A stretch of 64,000 nt of DNA from Diploptera punctata. Taxonomy: Eukaryota; Arthropoda; Insecta; Blattodea; Blaberidae. The notes under the pieces are model-generated. The model was not told the DNA's origin, made no database searches, and saw only the letters and a program-made list of their open reading frames with translations. Numbering within the stretch: position 1 is the first letter of the stretch; every line of letters begins with the position of its first letter. The DNA lies in assembly GCA_030220185.1 (NCBI GenBank), contig JASPKZ010009895.1, forward strand, positions 1 to 64,000. The letters are read 5' to 3'. Positions 44,831 to 55,212 of the stretch are shown here, piece after piece. Made by a program: the position numbers and the translations under genes.

Positions 44831-44872
44831 AGTACTGATGATGGCACCGAATAAGGTGCCGAAACTAGTTTA
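44831..44872 (+). ncRNA. hammerhead motif, stem I weak
   Basis: Mirror copy with perfect stem II GGCACC/GGTGCC, core CTGATGAT, GAAA and stem III ACTAGT. Stem I has the same weakness as its partner. Confidence 0.5.
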
Positions 44873-45253
44873 ATAAGAAGAAAAATATGAGGTGAGTGAT
44901 AAAATTATACATAAATAAATAATCAATTGAGTTGGTGTTTACTTGATGAAAATCCATATTTATTAATAAATAAATAATATATCATAGTATCAATTCCTTA
45001 AAAAAAAGTAATTGATTGATATCATACAATTGTGATTATGATGAAATGGGTACTGATAATGACATTCCAATCCTGCAATTATTCTGACAATTGAGGAAAA
45101 CAAGGAAAATCTCAGTAAGATTAGTTGAAGCTGGGATTTGTATCCAGAACCTCTTGAATAAAATCTCTAACTCTACTTCCTGAGCCAACTTTCTTGTAAA
45201 AATAGAGATTTAAAATATGATTATTATTTATACCATTAAATAGAATGACAATT

Positions 45254-45673
45254 GGATGATGTTATGCATCAACCAACTAAGCACCATTAAAAAAAAAGAG
45301 ATTTTAATGCCATCTGTTGCACTGGCTCATGAAGTAAGCATATGCATGCTTTTAGTGCCAAATCTTTAAACTTATTATTAAATAAAACTGTAAATGTCAT
45401 CAGTCTTATCAGAGATTCTGTGTTTTGCAACAAATGGTTATGAAACCAGATCTTCATAAATGCTAATCTAAAGTTTGCATCATATATGTAAATATCAAAT
45501 GTTCCTGGTCTTTGATTGTTGATGCATAAATGTCAGGCAAGGAAAATAACTTGCAATATCCAGTATTGTTAGTATGGCATTACAATAAATAGTGAAGATT
45601 GACTTAAACTTTAAACACATTTTTCTTGAAACTTACATAATGGTGCATGGCCAGTTGATGTATAATGCTGTCC
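45254..45673. mobile_element. MITE-like element, second copy
   Basis: Inverted ends GGATGATGTTATGCATCAAC and GTTGATGTATAATGCTGTCC. Interior blocks match the copy at 24276-24710 in the opposite orientation. Confidence 0.6.
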
Positions 45674-45798
45674 AGTTTTAAATACTCTAAATCAATATTT
45701 ATCAATGTTTTGAAGTCCAGTACCTAACTTTAAGAATACCATACATCAAAGGTCTCATCGAATAGAGTTAAAGAATAAATAAATAACTAATTAAACAT

Positions 45799-46264
45799 GT
45801 CTAGATCGTAACTCGCCTCGGTAGCTCAGTTGGTAGAGCATTTGGCCCGGCAAGCCAAAGGTCCCGGGTTCGAGTCTCGGTCTAGGCGAAAATTTTTCTC
45901 TTCAAATATAATTTATCTTTCATTGAGAAATGTTAAATTAATAATAAAAACATCATTAGAAGCCTTACTAGCTTTATAAAGTAATGTTAAATTCCCAATA
46001 AATGTCTTCTTAACTAAGAAGCCGCCATTTGCAAAGATAGAAACAATGGTTTCAAAAGCATTTGGTGAGAGGGAATTACAACGTATATAAGAGAAAAATT
46101 TGCATCTAGATCGTAACTTGCCTCGGTAGCTCAGTTGGTAGAGCATTTGGCCCGGCAAGCCAAAGGTCCCGGGTTCGAGTCTCGGTCTAGGCAAACATTT
46201 TTCTCTTCAAATATAATTTATCTTTCATTGAGAAATGTTAAATTAATAATAAAAACATCAATTA
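45799..46264 (+). mobile_element. tandem dimer of the tRNA-derived SINE-like repeat
   Basis: Two tRNA-like heads 305 bp apart (45815-45887 and 46120-46192), each 73 nt and able to fold as a full cloverleaf: D arm GCTC/GAGC, anticodon arm TTGGC/GCCAA with loop CCGGCAA, T arm CCGGG/CTCGG. The anticodon would be GGC, but position 33 is C, not U. The ~230 bases between them (TTCTCTTCAAATATAATT ... GTATATAAGAGAAAAATTTG) are the body of the repeat. The flanks CTAGATCGTAACT and AATAATAAAAACATCA also repeat. Confidence 0.75.
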
Positions 46265-46479
46265 AACATGTGCTGAAATATTATAATTACTTAATTAATC
46301 TTATTATTAAAAATCATAAATATTATGGAAATAGAATTTTAAAAGAGTAGCAGAAGAGAAATAGGCTTTTAAGAACTTTTATTGTAATTATAATTTGTAA
46401 TTAAATTTGTGTAGATCTGTTCTAGGATTTTTCTAATCCAACATTCTTGGGACCCATAGATTAAAAAATACTGTCCTAA

Positions 46480-46964
46480 ATAATAGCATATGGGAGAAAC
46501 TATCGACCAGCGATATGGAGAGGTTAGAAAAAGTAAAACCAAGATTCATCAAAAAGGCATTAGGTGCAAGCAAATACACACCAAATAGAATGGCCTATAT
46601 GCTAGCCAGAGAAACCTTCTTCCTAGAGGACCTGAGGCAAAGGATACTACTGCCAGCAACGGAGCCATATAAGAAAGTCATCGAAAAAAAGAAACAGAGA
46701 GAAAAAGAGATCGACGAAGATTTCTACGCCTCAGATGCCATGGTAAACAGAGAGTGGACCGGAAGTAACCAACCACAAAGGCACAGAATCATAGGTTTAG
46801 CAACACACGGATATCATCACAAAATGTGCAAAAATGCAAAATTCCACCAACCGAGTGATTCGTGTGAATGCAAGATATGCGACCAAAAGTGTGAGCGATA
46901 CCATTACAAACAATGCAGAATATGGACAGGATCACTGAACGAACTCATAAAAGACAAATCATAA
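46480..46964 (+). pseudogene. LINE ORF2 C-terminal fragment with Cys/His end
   Basis: About 160 codons open to a stop at 46962. It reads MERLEKVKPRFIKKALGASK, YTPNRMAYMLARETFFLEDL, then CECKICDQKCERYHYKQCR, a CxxC...CxxYHxxxC cluster. I remember such KxRFLKRxLGxSxYTxNRxxY ends followed by a Cys/His motif from RT-encoding non-LTR elements in insects. No RT domain is left and no microsatellite tail is seen, so it is of a different family from the copy at 30 kb. Confidence 0.55.
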
Positions 46965-46969
46965 ACTTA

Positions 46970-47660
46970 TAACTTAATGCTCTTTCGAGTGCCTCTTACC
47001 AATTTATATTATAATAGCATATGAAAATGTACATTTAGTTAATTCTTTTTATAGATGCTTTAAATGTAAGATAGTAATGTATATTGAATTTCTGTGTGTA
47101 TTTAGTCATATTTTTGTCATCTGTTTTTCTGTAGAATTTCACTAGTTAATTTTTTAAAAATTATATTAAATAATAATTGTGATGATGTGGATCTTGTTAA
47201 TAAAATTTCAGCTTAGAATTTTTATGACAACTTAAAAAACCAGGGAAAAAAATCCCAATTTTTGGGCCTCCTGAATACGAGTCTCCAAGGATGCTGTGAG
47301 GGCCAATTTGATTGATAAGAGCAAATGTAATGTTATAATTAAAATTCTACATTTTGGTATATTTAAGCCTTGTTTACATTTTTTGTAAATTTTTTATCAA
47401 TAAAAATGAAATAATCTACTGTAACATTAAAATAATATATTTATACAAATGTCACTTAGTCAAAAGAATGATGTTATTTCAATTTAAGAGTACCGGTACA
47501 ACCATCAAGAAAACTGATGTGAATTTCACTGAAGTAAAATTCTATAAAAAAAAAATCCCCAATTTAGATATCTAAGCATCAGAATTTCCATGGCAAAGGT
47601 TTAAATAAATAATTAAATTAATATTGAGAAGCTAAAGCTATTACTATGATAGAAATAAGT
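46970..47660. other. no recognisable gene
   Basis: AT-rich intron sequence without supported features. Confidence 0.4.
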
Positions 47661-47667
47661 AAATTAA

Positions 47668-47985
47668 TGAACACAATTAAATTATTGTAAATCAATGGTA
47701 AAGAGAACAATTTCTGCCTGAACCGGGAATCGAACCCCAAACCTTTAGCTTTCCGTGCTAATGCTCTGTCCACTGAGCTAATTCAGGCTTCATTCCCATC
47801 CAAGCAGAAATCCTTCCTTTACCTTACTCTACTGGTCCCACTTTCAATTGCAATGAATCATCATTCACAAATCAGTGGACAGAGCATTAGCACGGAAAGC
47901 TAAAGGTTCTGGGTTCGATTCCCGGTTCAGGCAAAACATTTTCTCTTTACCATTGATTTACAATAATTAAATTGTGTTCATTAAA
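47668..47985. mobile_element. palindrome of two tRNA-like sequences
   Basis: Long inverted repeat. The minus arm holds a 73 nt tRNA-like sequence (47716-47788) with a perfect 7 bp acceptor stem (GCCTGAA/TTCAGGC), D arm GCTC/GAGC, anticodon arm TTAGC/GCTAA and T arm with GGTTCGATTCC. The plus arm (about 47874-47936) lacks the first 20 bases. Arms continue outward through AATCAATGGTAAAGAGAA and ACACAATTAAATTATTGTAA. The loop between the arms is unrelated sequence of about 85 bases. Confidence 0.7.
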
Positions 47986-48194
47986 TAAATAAGTCTTGTA
48001 CACTCATAGACAGGATATGAGGAATGAAAGAAGGGCATGAAAAGTTCTTGTAGGAAAACCAGAGTGAAAGATCCTATTAGGTATGGCAAGATTGAAGTGG
48101 AAGAATAACATTAACCATGATTTGAGAGGAGATGAGATATACAGGGTATGGCTGGAAAATATTATCTCCACAAATAAAAATGAAAATGGCTTAC

Positions 48195-48426
48195 CACCCT
48201 CTAACGTTCGTGCTGTTCGAGTATTTGAAGGTTTTCCATCAATAGTTTTGTAAAATGGAATTAAGAAGAATTCGTAACGAGTATACTTGGCTAAACCCGT
48301 TACTTGGAATCCTGAGGCACCACCAGCATGAAGAACTGTTAACATGTTATAGGATTCAGGAGAACGAGCACCATCGAGAGGACGAGAGTAGATGTAGAAG
48401 CCTTCAACATACTCTGAGTTGAAGAT
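48195..48426 (-). CDS. robo: robo exon: rest of FN3-2
   Basis: Exon of 77 codons plus one base. Acceptor TTACAG at 48427-48432; donor GGTG|GTAAGC at 48195/48194. It begins IFNSEYVEGFYIYSRPL and continues through GFQVTGLAKYTRYEFFLIPF, the conserved core of the second Robo FN3 domain, to the TART strand at the end of the fold. The one-base overhang joins exactly to the two-base start of the exon at 44469 to make Val. The EYVEGFYIY string follows directly on the VWE that ends the previous exon, as expected across an FN3 B-C turn. Confidence 0.88.
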
Positions 48427-48466
48427 CTGTAACATCATTATCAATTAGATTAATATAACAAGTTAT

Positions 48467-48786
48467 TTGAAAATTCAATAGGAAGTAACATTATGAGGTT
48501 TTACTTAATAATAAGTTTAGTCTGTGTAATTCTTACCTCATATCGTAGTTTTCGTTAGACATACGTTTTGACATGTTTGTCTCATCTTTAGTAGTTACAG
48601 ACTGATTTTTTTCCAAGTTAATGGCCCTGGATCTCGACAGAAAGAGAGAGCAGAAGTCGAGTTCCAGGGCTAACAACTTGGCAAAAATCAGTATGTAACT
48701 ACCGAAGATGAGACAAACAAGTCTTGAAACATATGTCTAACAAAAACAATGATAAGAGGTAAAAATTAAACAGACCAAATTAATTA
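48467..48786. mobile_element. palindromic PLE end unit with 12 bp TSD
   Basis: Flanked by ATAACAAGTTAT (48455-48466 and 48787-48798). Both arms carry GAAGATGAGACAAACA-like hammerhead sequence with stem II GAGAC/GTCTT, but the CTGA box is CCGA in one arm and CTAA in the other. The left end is complete (GGAAGTAACATTATGAGG); the right is cut in the loop. It lies about 40 bp from the robo FN3-2 exon acceptor (48427). Confidence 0.78.
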
Positions 48787-48919
48787 ATAACAAGTTATAT
48801 TTTGTAGTCTACTTTTATCATCATCATCACCATCAATACTATCAACAATAGATTAGGTTTTCATTTTCTGAATCTGTTCGTAACTCTAAATATGCACTTT
48901 TGTTGGTATATCACTATTT

Positions 48920-49200
48920 CAATGTTTTATTATTCATTTCATACACCTCAATGATGGATAAATCATATTTGAACAGAAAAGTTATACGTCCAGACTGAGA
49001 TTCAAACCCAGGACCTTTGGCTTTCCGGGCCAATGCTCTACCGACTGAGCTACCGGGGCGAGTTCCAATCTAAAAGCAAATTTTCCTCTTATATATGTTG
49101 TAAATTCCTGCACACCAAATGCTATGAAACCTTTGCTTCTATCTTTGCAAATGGCCGCTAGTCTGGGCATATAATTTTTATTTTTCTCTTCAAATATGAT
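48920..49200 (-). mobile_element. tRNA-derived SINE-like repeat
   Basis: Minus strand: CATTTGCAAAGATAGAAGCA, ACATATATAAGAGGAAAATT, GGTAGCTCAGTCGGTAGAGC, TTGGCCCGGAAAGCCAA, GGGTTTGAATCTC and TTCAAATATGATTTATCCAT. Same body as the dimer at 45.8 kb; this copy ends with AATGAATAATA. Confidence 0.75.
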
Positions 49201-49312
49201 TACATTGTTTTTTTTCACTTTTCTTTCAATGTCCTTTACATTGGTACATAAAGTATAACTATATTGGTTTGCAGGGCAAGGTCATTGGTCCCTACACATA
49301 ATAATATAAATT

Positions 49313-49343
49313 GTTGTTATTATTATTATTATTAATATTATTA

Positions 49344-49421
<78 letters not shown>
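49313..49421. repeat. (TTA)n microsatellite
   Basis: More than 30 near-perfect trinucleotide repeats. It produces poly-Asn and poly-Tyr frames that are not genes. Confidence 0.95.
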
Positions 49422-49429
49422 CATCAACA

Positions 49430-50268
49430 TCATTTATATGAAAATATAAATTCCACATGGGAAGAGAATCATTGGGATGACCCAAGTAGAGGTGGAAGGA
49501 AAACTTCAGTAGATTGTAACAGTCCTTCGAGAACTATGACCTGTCATGATGATGATGATGATTTATATGAAAAGATGAATAAGTTTAACTTTAACATACA
49601 TAAAATTCTTTCTTCCTTAATTGGTTTGAATTCATTTATTGTAGATGATTCAACCAATTTATCTGACATATTTGATTTTCTTCCACGATATTTGAGACTT
49701 TCAAACTTTCCCTTACATCTATAATTCTCTTTTTGTCCAATGTAGTTTAAAGTAATGCTGGGTATGGAAATCTTACTTGACAGTTGTTTCCAATTTTGAT
49801 TTGTTCTTGGAATTTAAGATTCAGTTATCAGTACTTTATTTTAAACATACTTTCAGAGTTATATTATTTTAAAGATTAAAGTAGAATTCAAGCAAATTAA
49901 ATTTAATTTTGTGGAGTATTGAAAATAAGACAAAAAAAAGGTCAAAAGCAGAAATTAACTGATTAGATTCAGTGGCAGTACGAAAATTGACAAAAGGAAA
50001 ATTAAATTAAAATGGTTTAGACACTTATAACAGATGGAGGAGGAAAGAAAAAAAAAAGAAAAAAACTATGGATATGCAAGTGAAAGGCAAAAGAAACTTG
50101 GTAAGACACAGAATGAGATGGCTGCATCTAGTTAAAATGTAACTAGAAGAGAATGGTTATTATCAGGAGCAAATCCAGGAGGAGGAAATGTGGTTGGATA
50201 GAATTTTGTGGATGAAACTATGTTCTGAGATGCACACACATAAGTGAAAACATCTGATGATGATGAGT
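49430..50268 (+). mobile_element. two LINE 3' end remnants
   Basis: The first (about 49430-49562) reads NHWDDPSRGGRKTSVDCNS and ends in GATGATGATGATGAT. The second (about 49960-50268) reads KWFRHL, QMEEER, DMQVKGKRNL, RHRMRWLHLVK with stops and ends in CTGATGATGATGAG. Both have the basic end of RT-encoding ORF2s, but are not obviously the same family. Confidence 0.45.
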
Positions 50269-50636
50269 AATCATTTTATACAAGGACATAAACTTTACAA
50301 AGTTATATTTAATAACATAATATTAATATTTTTATATATTTTTTGTTTGGTTTTTTAGCATTTTTAGGTATTAATAGCACAGGACCACGATGACATAGAA
50401 TATATGGCTAAAAAACTAAAAGAAGAATATGAAAAATGGGGACTTTATATAAACATTGAGAAAACTAAATATCTGTGTATAGGAGAAGAAATGGAAAATA
50501 TATATTTCAACAATGGAGAAGAACTAAAACCTAGTATTGAATGCACTTATTTAGGAACAAAATTAGACCATTCAGGCAATAACACAGTGGAAATTAAAAA
50601 TAGAATCGCACAAACAAAACAAGCAATAAATGCTTT

Positions 50637-51943
50637 AACCTTTAAACGCCCAGGAGCCCATATGCTGGGTTTTAAAATGTATGTCCAATCTGCCCGCAGA
50701 CCCAGCATATGGGTTCTGAGCAGGCGGACTTGTTTGGTTGCTTGAAATTATACTGGATAATACTACTATTCTAACATACCTTTTTTCAGGGTTATCAGGT
50801 GCTTGGCAACGTGATGTGAAGATAGCATTCGTTTATTAAATGTTTGTTTTTGTGTCATAAACCTCGAAACAATCACCAATTCACAAACCGACATCATACT
50901 TTTTACACTTCACTTGCACACGTTTCCTGATTCCCCGCGCCGAACATGACAAATTAGTCTTTGTAAAGCTACCGACCAATGTTGACTAAAATTAACTTCA
51001 AGTCACAAAATATCTGTACTCAATATACTATGTCTACCGACCAGGGAGTCATCTACAGGGTGTTCTACCAACCTGTTCCGAAAAGTCTGTGACAAGTCTA
51101 AGTCGGAAGTCTGTATGTGTTGTTTTGGCCCAATGTTGACTAAATTTGACTTCAAATCACGAAATGTCTGTACTCAATATACTAGTCTACAGGGTATTCT
51201 ATCAGCCTGTTGCAATACGTCTCTGACAAATCTAAGTCAGAAGTCACTATATGTTGTTTTGGCACCAATTAAGTCAGAAGAAGAAAACTGTATAGAATGG
51301 TTAAGTCTAACAAATGAAAAAATATTTTTTTTTGGTTGAGTAAACAAGCTATAACGGCTGGGGGACTCGACATGCTGAGCACATGTCACCCATGCACTGG
51401 CTCGATGATCATCTACCTTTGTGATTGACACATATGAGTGTGAGGCCAGAAGCTGGATGGTAGGCTCTAAGGACCTTTTAGGCCTGTCGCACCATGGAAT
51501 TATTATTATTATTATTTTTAGATTATTAGGCATCCCTTTTCTCTTATGTCTTACTATCCCACAACATGTCATTTCACATTAGAATAATTACGCCAAGAAA
51601 AAGGTACATTTCTGATTCTGTCATGTCAGGGGGAAGAGTACATTTTTCTTCGCTGTCAATTCTAGTTTCACGAACCCAAGACCTGACAAACGTTAGGTGT
51701 CTCACAGCTATAAGTGTCAGTTGATTGTAGTTTGTCATTGATATCGTTTTGTCATTGTCACAATCCGAGAATGTCTTGTATTTCAGCGGAACGTAGTGAT
51801 TTTGTACTAGACATATCGTAAACTTCACTCTCAGTCACAAAACTGTGAATGAATAAGGGCTGTGGGTGGAATGTGACCTGTATTTTTTCTTCAAAACTTT
51901 CCTGCTTTGGGGGAAAACTGACTGGATGCAACATAATAAACAA
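50637..51943 (-). pseudogene. internally deleted piggyBac-like element
   Basis: Starts at TTAA (in GCTTTAACCTTTAAACGCC), with an internal inverted repeat CCCATATGCTGGGT/ACCCAGCATATGGG at 50657-50713. Minus-strand remnants of transposase follow: CCGIVRHKRKGMPNNLK (51570 down), a piggyBac C-terminal block, and CTLPPDMTESEMYLFLGVII (51660-51575), an N-terminal block. The DDE core between them is missing. The other terminal repeat is not seen; the PLE at 51.99-53.05 kb replaces it. Confidence 0.55.
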
Positions 51944-51989
51944 AAGAATGAATGAGGGGAGAATATACCTAAATCTATGTATAGTTATA

Positions 51990-53045
51990 ATTATATTATT
52001 TTTGGTCTGGACATCTTACCTCAATATTAATGTTGATTTGTTCTTGGACATGTTTCAAAACAATTCTGTTTTATCGTCAGCTTTCCCAGACTGGTTTTAT
52101 TTATGTTGCATTATGTTGCACCACCTGGATGTCGATGTCAGCTCCATCCTGTGGTTGGCCAAAGAACCTCCAAATAAGGTCACCCTCCATCGGAATATCA
52201 AAATTCATAACTCTGTTTCTGTTCTTCTGAATATAAATTTTTTCCCAAATAGTCAGCTCTTTTGTATTTTCTAACTGTTTTAATAATTTAGTGTCTGAAT
52301 TTATATGATGTTTTTCAGACCAAACATGAGCAGCAACTGCAGATTTTTCAATTTCTCCATTTTTAATATTTCTTATGTGTTCTTTGGTTCTGATTTTTAG
52401 GTTTCTTTTTGTTTTCCCTATATATATCTTTTCACAACCCATGCATTCAATTTGATATATTCCTGACTTTTTATTTTTATCAGTTTTTTTCATTTTTGTT
52501 GGTTTTTATTAGTTTAATTAAACTGTAGTTATTTTTTGGTGCTAATTTAATATTAAACTTCTCAAATATATTTTGAAATTTATTATGTACCCAGGGGTGA
52601 TATGTGAATTTCTTATATTTTTTCATAGGTGGTTCTTCTTTTTCAAGATTACTTCTGTTTATCATTTTTGTTTTTTTATACTTTTCTATCCTTTTATGTA
52701 CCATTTTTTCATCAAACCCATTTTCTCTTGCTACTTTGATTATGTGTGTTTTTCTCATGTTTGAAATCTTCTTCGTTTAAGGGTAAGTTTACCAATCTAT
52801 GAGTTAAACTATTAAATGCTGCTAATGTATGTCCAATTGGATTGAACCCTGTTGATTTTATAAAATTTTCCGTATGAGTTTCTTTCCTATGAATCCTGAA
52901 TTCAATTTTTCTTTTTTCTTCGTTTCTGACCAATTTAAGATCCAAAAAGGTATTTGTTTATTGTCTTCTATTTCTTTGGTGAATTTAATGTTTGTACTCT
53001 GTAAATTTAATAGTTTTAGGGAATCTTCTACATGTTTTTCTTTAA
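51990..53045 (-). mobile_element. PLE with RT end and GIY-YIG nuclease
   Basis: The longest PLE coding remnant in the window, 5' truncated in the RT. The minus strand starts KHVEDSLKLLNLQSTNIKFT, QIPFLDLKLVRNEEKRKIEF, RIHRKETHTENFI, the FLDL and Y/HRKxTHT blocks of Penelope-type RT. A frameshift follows (near 52740), then THIIKVARENGFDEKMV and FTYHPWVHNKFQNIF. Another break near 52480 leads to KSGIYQIECMGCEKIYIGKT, KELTIWEKIYIQKNRNR and MNFDIP. The 3' part has a CTGACGAT core, stem AAAACA/TGTTTT and GAAA at about 52055-52090, but no stem I. The terminal hairpin is cut in the loop. This copy defines the family as Penelope-like. Confidence 0.8.
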
Positions 53046-53894
53046 ATTTGGTGGAGCAAAAATATTACAAAAAATAGAAAATTACAAATATATCAAACCA
53101 TAATTTAGAGCATTTTAACATATGGTGCTGAAGTCTGGCAAATTCCTACCAGGGAAATGAAAAGAATTTGAAGTACAGAAATGGATGTTTTAAGAAGATC
53201 AGCTGGAAAATCTAGAATGGATAGAATACGAAATAAAGAAATAAGGGAAATTATGGGTGTACAAGAGGAGCCGGACATCATAGACATCATAGAAAAGAAA
53301 AGATTGCAGTGGTATGGTCATGTCAAACGAATGCCAGAGCAAAGATTGCCAAAAAATGTTATGGAATGGATCCCAATGGAAAGGAGGAAGAGAGGAAGAC
53401 TGAAGAAAACTTGGATAGAAGGGGTACAAGCAGCTATGAATATCAGATGAATGGAGGAAGATCAATGGATGGATAGAGAGGAATGGCGTTTGGTTTCCGG
53501 AAGACGGCGGCAGCTGCCATGATACCAGATGATGATGATGATATATTTTTTTGTAATTTTTGTTTAGATATCACTGTTATTGTTATAACAGGGATGTGTA
53601 CCACCAAAGGGCTTAAGATGGAAATTTAAAGGGATTCTTTGGAGGTCTAGGTAACAATTAAATACATTCTTACTTGACATTCTGCCGAGCTATAAAGGGA
53701 AGATTTTATACTATAGGGTAGCAGAGTTCTACATAAATGAATAAATAAATAAATCTTAAATCTTAAAGTCTTGTTTGAAATTAAATATCTGTTTTCTTAA
53801 CCTTCAGTATTTCTCTTTTATAACAGTTATATAAAAAATTAAGTGACCCAAATAATTAAAATATTGATTTTTTTAATCATTTGTTTTTTAATTA

Positions 53895-54609
53895 CAGCAA
53901 ACTCCCGATTATCCATGTGCGTCTTATCCAGTTTGCGGATTATCCAGGCATGACTCTTTTTACTGTATTTTTTAAAAATGCTGTATTTTGTACTGTTATG
54001 AAAAATTCTTTATTTTTAAACGTGCTACTGTGAACTGCACTTAGAAACTAGCACAATAGAGTAACCTTCACTCACAACCCCCACGGTACCAACCAACATT
54101 CTGAGAATACAATACAATTTCGGAAATTTCTGTTGTGTGAGTCACTGAAAGTTTGTTGTTACAGATTGAAACCACGGATATGCTGTGGCAGTGGGTTTAT
54201 CGCTGGTTAGTAGTGTGGTCATCGGTGGTTACTAGTGTGGGAATCACTGATTATTTGTCATTGCTAGTTATAAGTGTGGATATCGGAGGTTACTAGTGTA
54301 GTTGTCGCTGGTTACAGTGGCCATTTTGAATGACTGTCATAACCAGAGTGGTCAATAACAGGAAATAGTCCCACTTTTATTTTTTTCATATTCACGAGCA
54401 AAATAAAATAATGATAATGGCAACTCGCACCTAAATACATTTAATATAACTTTTTATGAAAATTTGTTGCACTGAAGAAGTGTTAAAGTGGGTAAATACA
54501 TTTCTGATCAACTTTCACGGCGCCAAATAACTTAATTGGATTATCCGTGTTTTTTGATTTTCTGTGCATATCTCGGTCTCAATTAATACGGATAATCAGG
54601 AGTTTGCTT
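53895..54609. mobile_element. Tigger/pogo-type MITE
   Basis: Terminal inverted repeats CAGCAAACTCCCGATTATCC (53895 on) and GGATAATCAGGAGTTTGCTT (ending 54609), flanked by TA. The inside is noncoding, with repeats of GTTACTAGTGTGG-like sequence. Ends and TA target suit the pogo/Tigger group. Confidence 0.7.
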
Positions 54610-54699
54610 TATACTTCAAACTGTGATATTCTAAAATCTTTTCCATGCAAGCCCATAAATATTTCTAATTTAATTTGATATATTGAGTCATGCACTCAC

Positions 54700-55038
54700 C
54701 TCCCACACTAATTTAACAGAAGTAGAAGTTAAAGCTTGAGCATCAATCAGCTCCACAACATGTCCAGTTACGAGACTAGCTCTGGCTTCATTGAGCTGCA
54801 TTTCTTCATCGCTATCACCTCCTGGCCATGTGAGACCAGTAGCAGCCATGGTGACGGGTTCGGAAAGAAGACTTGGAGGAGATAGGCCATGAGAATTTTC
54901 TGCTCTCACTAGGAAAGTGTAACTCACTCCAGGCGCAAGGTGATATTGAGTGTAGGTCGGACCTTGGACACGACGAGCTGCTACTACCCATCCTCCAGAT
55001 CCCATGTGTCCTGTCCCAGGTTCACGACCAAAACAATT
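54700..55038 (-). CDS. robo: robo exon: rest of FN3-1 and start of FN3-2
   Basis: Internal exon of 113 codons, phase 0 on both sides. It starts after ATAG at 55039-55040 with an FGRE segment, continues with the GGWVVAARRV strand and the YTFLVRAENSHGLSPPS strand pair typical of the end of an FN3 domain, then an acidic linker, and ends with the LTSTSVKLVWE strand that opens FN3-2. The donor is GAG|GTGAGT. The AARRV and FLVRAEN strings are what I know from insect Robo FN3-1. Known role of the region: juxtamembrane FN3 spacer of the receptor ectodomain. No frame problem is visible. Confidence 0.85.
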
Positions 55039-55212
55039 CTATCTATAACCAGAAACATTGGGTATTATGATTCATTTGATAAAGAATTCACATTTTTTAA
55101 AGATTTGATCACATTAATGTACTATCATGGATAATATCCTGTATTTTCCGATTAGTTTCATATGCCTCATTATATTTTAAACAATAAAAATAACATGTTA
55201 TTATGAATAATA

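Larger units (their letters stand above)
44630..45008. mobile_element. palindromic PLE end unit with 12 bp TSD
   Basis: Flanked by TAATTGATTGAT (44618-44629 and 45009-45020). Arms (44640-44765 and 44766-44895) share TCTACCAACAGAGG and GGTGCC; the centre is near 44766. The left end is cut in the hairpin loop; the right is complete, with a hairpin lengthened by AT-rich sequence. Inserted about 160 bp upstream of the robo FN3-3 exon acceptor. Confidence 0.8.
50380..53545 (+). pseudogene. LINE ORF2 split by a 2.4 kb composite insertion
   Basis: The left part (50404-50640) reads EYEKWGLYINIEKTKYLCIG, ECTYLGTKLD and QTKQAINAL, the region just after the RT catalytic block. The right part (about 53046-53450) continues KNRKLQIYQTII, SILTYGAEVWQIPTREM, DVLRRSAGKSRMDRIRNKEI, RLQWYGHVKRMPEQRLPK and ends in GATGATGATGATGATA (53530-53545). 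Joined, they give the normal order of one ORF2. The gap holds piggyBac and PLE sequence. A stop (TAG) inside QTII-SILTYG and frame errors show the LINE copy is dead. Confidence 0.65.

Noticed and set aside
45815..46192. Two genuine tRNA-Ala genes
   Set aside because: Both lie in a dispersed repeat with conserved non-tRNA flanks and have C at position 33. Treated as SINE heads.
49282..49724. Poly-Asn and poly-Tyr ORFs
   Set aside because: They are translations of the (TTA)n microsatellite on the two strands.
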